A stretch of 15,932 bases of DNA from assembly GCA_034433795.1 (NCBI GenBank), contig DAOUAE010000044.1:1-15932 (forward strand), read 5' to 3'. A program made the position numbers and the translations under genes. The stretch's first letter is position 1. Each line of letters starts with the position of its first letter. This DNA is from DAOUAE01 sp034433795 (GTDB lineage: Bacteria > Chloroflexota > UBA6077 > FW602-bin22 > DAOUAE01). Below the pieces are notes generated by a model. It ran no database searches and was not told where the DNA came from. It was given only the letters and a program-made list of their open reading frames with translations. This document shows, piece after piece, positions 15,057-15,932 of the stretch.

Positions 15057-15932
15057 CCCGTCACCTCCAGCAACGCCCCGACCTCCTTCGCCAGCGCTGG
15101 CAGCAGTGCCCCTTCTAGCCATGTCCAGTGAGGCACAGGCCCTCTGGCCAGCACCCCCCGGCCACCTGAGGAATCCCTGAGAACCAGCTGTTCTCCTGGC
15201 GGAAGAAACTGCGTCCGGAAGAGGGTCAAGACCAGCCCGTACTGGCTTCCCAGGCGCGTCACCCGGATAAGCAGCGGGGAAGCCCGGCGATCATGCTCCT
15301 GCCCCTCAAGTATCCCAAGCGGACGTCTGACACTGGGGTCGAAGAAGACAATGGGTAATCCCAGAATCGCCCGTTCAATTGGCGGCAGTGTTGATCTTCC
15401 ACCAGAGGCAGCCCGAACAGCCGGAAACTCAATTCCCGACCGCTGCCTTCGGAAGGTGGATAAGAATACACCGACAGCCTCCAGCGCCTCCATCCACGAC
15501 GGGAACACACGGTCCACCACCCAGATCCGACAGACCGTCGGATGTAGAACATCGAAGACGGAGGGATTGTGAACTGGCTGAGGTCCCCCTACCAGTCGAC
15601 GCAGACGGCTCAACCCCGCGTGCAGTTCGAGCTGCAAAGCCTGGGGGGTTGAAGCGCTGCTCACAAATGACGGTAGATCATCAGGGACCCCGGCAGCCTC
15701 CTTCACCTGGAGGCTGCCGGCCCCACGCCGGGCCCGCGCTCCGAGTCCCCCGAGACGGGTCAAAAGCCAGAAAGCCGCCAGCGCCCGCTGCAGTGCTTCC
15801 AGCCCCTCTACGCCCGAGCGCAGACTCAGCGTTACAGTCATCGTGCTGCCAACAGTGAATGCGGACCGCTCCGGCTCAGCATGCGTGCTCCGGGCCGCGA
15901 AGAAGAGATACCCAATCCCAGGCTGACCGGCC
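15050..15932 (-). CDS. cmr1: Type III-B CRISPR RAMP protein Cmr1, N-terminus outside the window
   Basis: About 293 residues are visible, and the frame is open to the right edge. The segment between the edge and the internal ATG at 15841 translates to coding-like sequence that contains GIGYLFFAARS, a typical Cmr1 core strand, so 15841 is not the true start. Downstream LTRLGGLGARARRGAGSLQV is the glycine-rich RAMP loop shared by Cmr1 proteins. The N-terminal signature expected of the family (the region with RGxLRFWWR) must lie beyond the window. Cmr1 sits at the crRNA 3' end with Cmr6 and helps target capture. Its stop overlaps the cmr2 start by seven bases, and it appears to be at or near the front of the operon. 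Confidence 0.9.
   Translation of the reverse strand, partial: AGQPGIGYLFFAARSTHAEPERSAFTVGSTMTVTLSLRSGVEGLEALQRALAAFWLLTRLGGLGARARRGAGSLQVKEAAGVPDDLPSFVSSASTPQALQLELHAGLSRLRRLVGGPQPVHNPSVFDVLHPTVCRIWVVDRVFPSWMEALEAVGVFLSTFRRQRSGIEFPAVRAASGGRSTLPPIERAILGLPIVFFDPSVRRPLGILEGQEHDRRASPLLIRVTRLGSQYGLVLTLFRTQFLPPGEQLVLRDSSGGRGVLARGPVPHWTWLEGALLPALAKEVGALLEVTGW

Noticed and set aside
15057..15122. Longer Cmr2 start at 15122
   Set aside because: The extra 22 residues are Gly/Arg/Ala-rich and would overlap deep into cmr1; the ATG at 15056 has a near-perfect ribosome binding site and an N-terminus matching the family.
1..15932. CRISPR repeat array
   Set aside because: No set of regularly spaced direct repeats of 25-40 bases was found by reading through the intergenic sequence; all intergenic gaps are under 300 bases.

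Overview
The window is GC-rich bacterial DNA, densely packed, with nearly all genes on the minus strand. A GC-rich bacterium, possibly a member of the Chloroflexota (Thermomicrobia-like), fits best. The clues are a very large AAA-TPR-LuxR regulator, a Gfo/Idh dehydrogenase paired with a TIM-barrel sugar isomerase, and a complete type III-B module. This placement is an inference from gene content; no rRNA or other phylogenetic marker is present.

Left edge (1-1205): the first 26 codons of a minus-strand zinc-ribbon-like protein cut by the window edge, then a two-gene minus-strand unit encoding a small cupin and a SnoaL-like/NTF2-fold protein. Middle left (1206-4353): a 1000-residue ATPase-TPR-LuxR regulator. 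It has no clear ribosome binding site of its own, but a short Pro/Arg-rich reading frame with a good ribosome binding site ends on its start codon. Middle (4354-6356): a Gfo/Idh/MocA-type dehydrogenase followed 11 bases later by a xylose-isomerase-like TIM-barrel protein, probably a small carbohydrate or inositol operon. A 197-base divergent region (6357-6553) separates it from the only plus-strand gene, a DUF932 (phage/plasmid-like, TIGR03299-type) protein.

Right half (7665 to the window end): a type III-B CRISPR-Cas effector operon read leftwards in the order cmr1 (N-terminus outside the window), cmr2/cas10, cmr3, cmr4, cmr5, cmr6, and a CARF-domain effector whose C-terminal part looks like a RelE-family mRNA interferase. 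Gene junctions are overlapping or within 12 bases, most with strong ribosome binding sites. Cmr2 keeps an HD pair, a zinc finger and a GGDD motif, and Cmr4 keeps the catalytic aspartate. The module should therefore bind and cut target RNA, make cyclic oligoadenylate, and use it to switch on the CARF-RelE protein. No Cas1, Cas2, Cas6 or repeat array lies in the window, so crRNA must be supplied from elsewhere.

No gap between genes exceeds 300 bases. The largest (965-1205) shows no convincing gene, RNA or terminator. The most noteworthy items are the CARF-wHTH-RelE architecture with a base-composition drop in its RelE half, the DUF932 gene facing the operon, and the leader-peptide/hairpin arrangement before the LuxR regulator.
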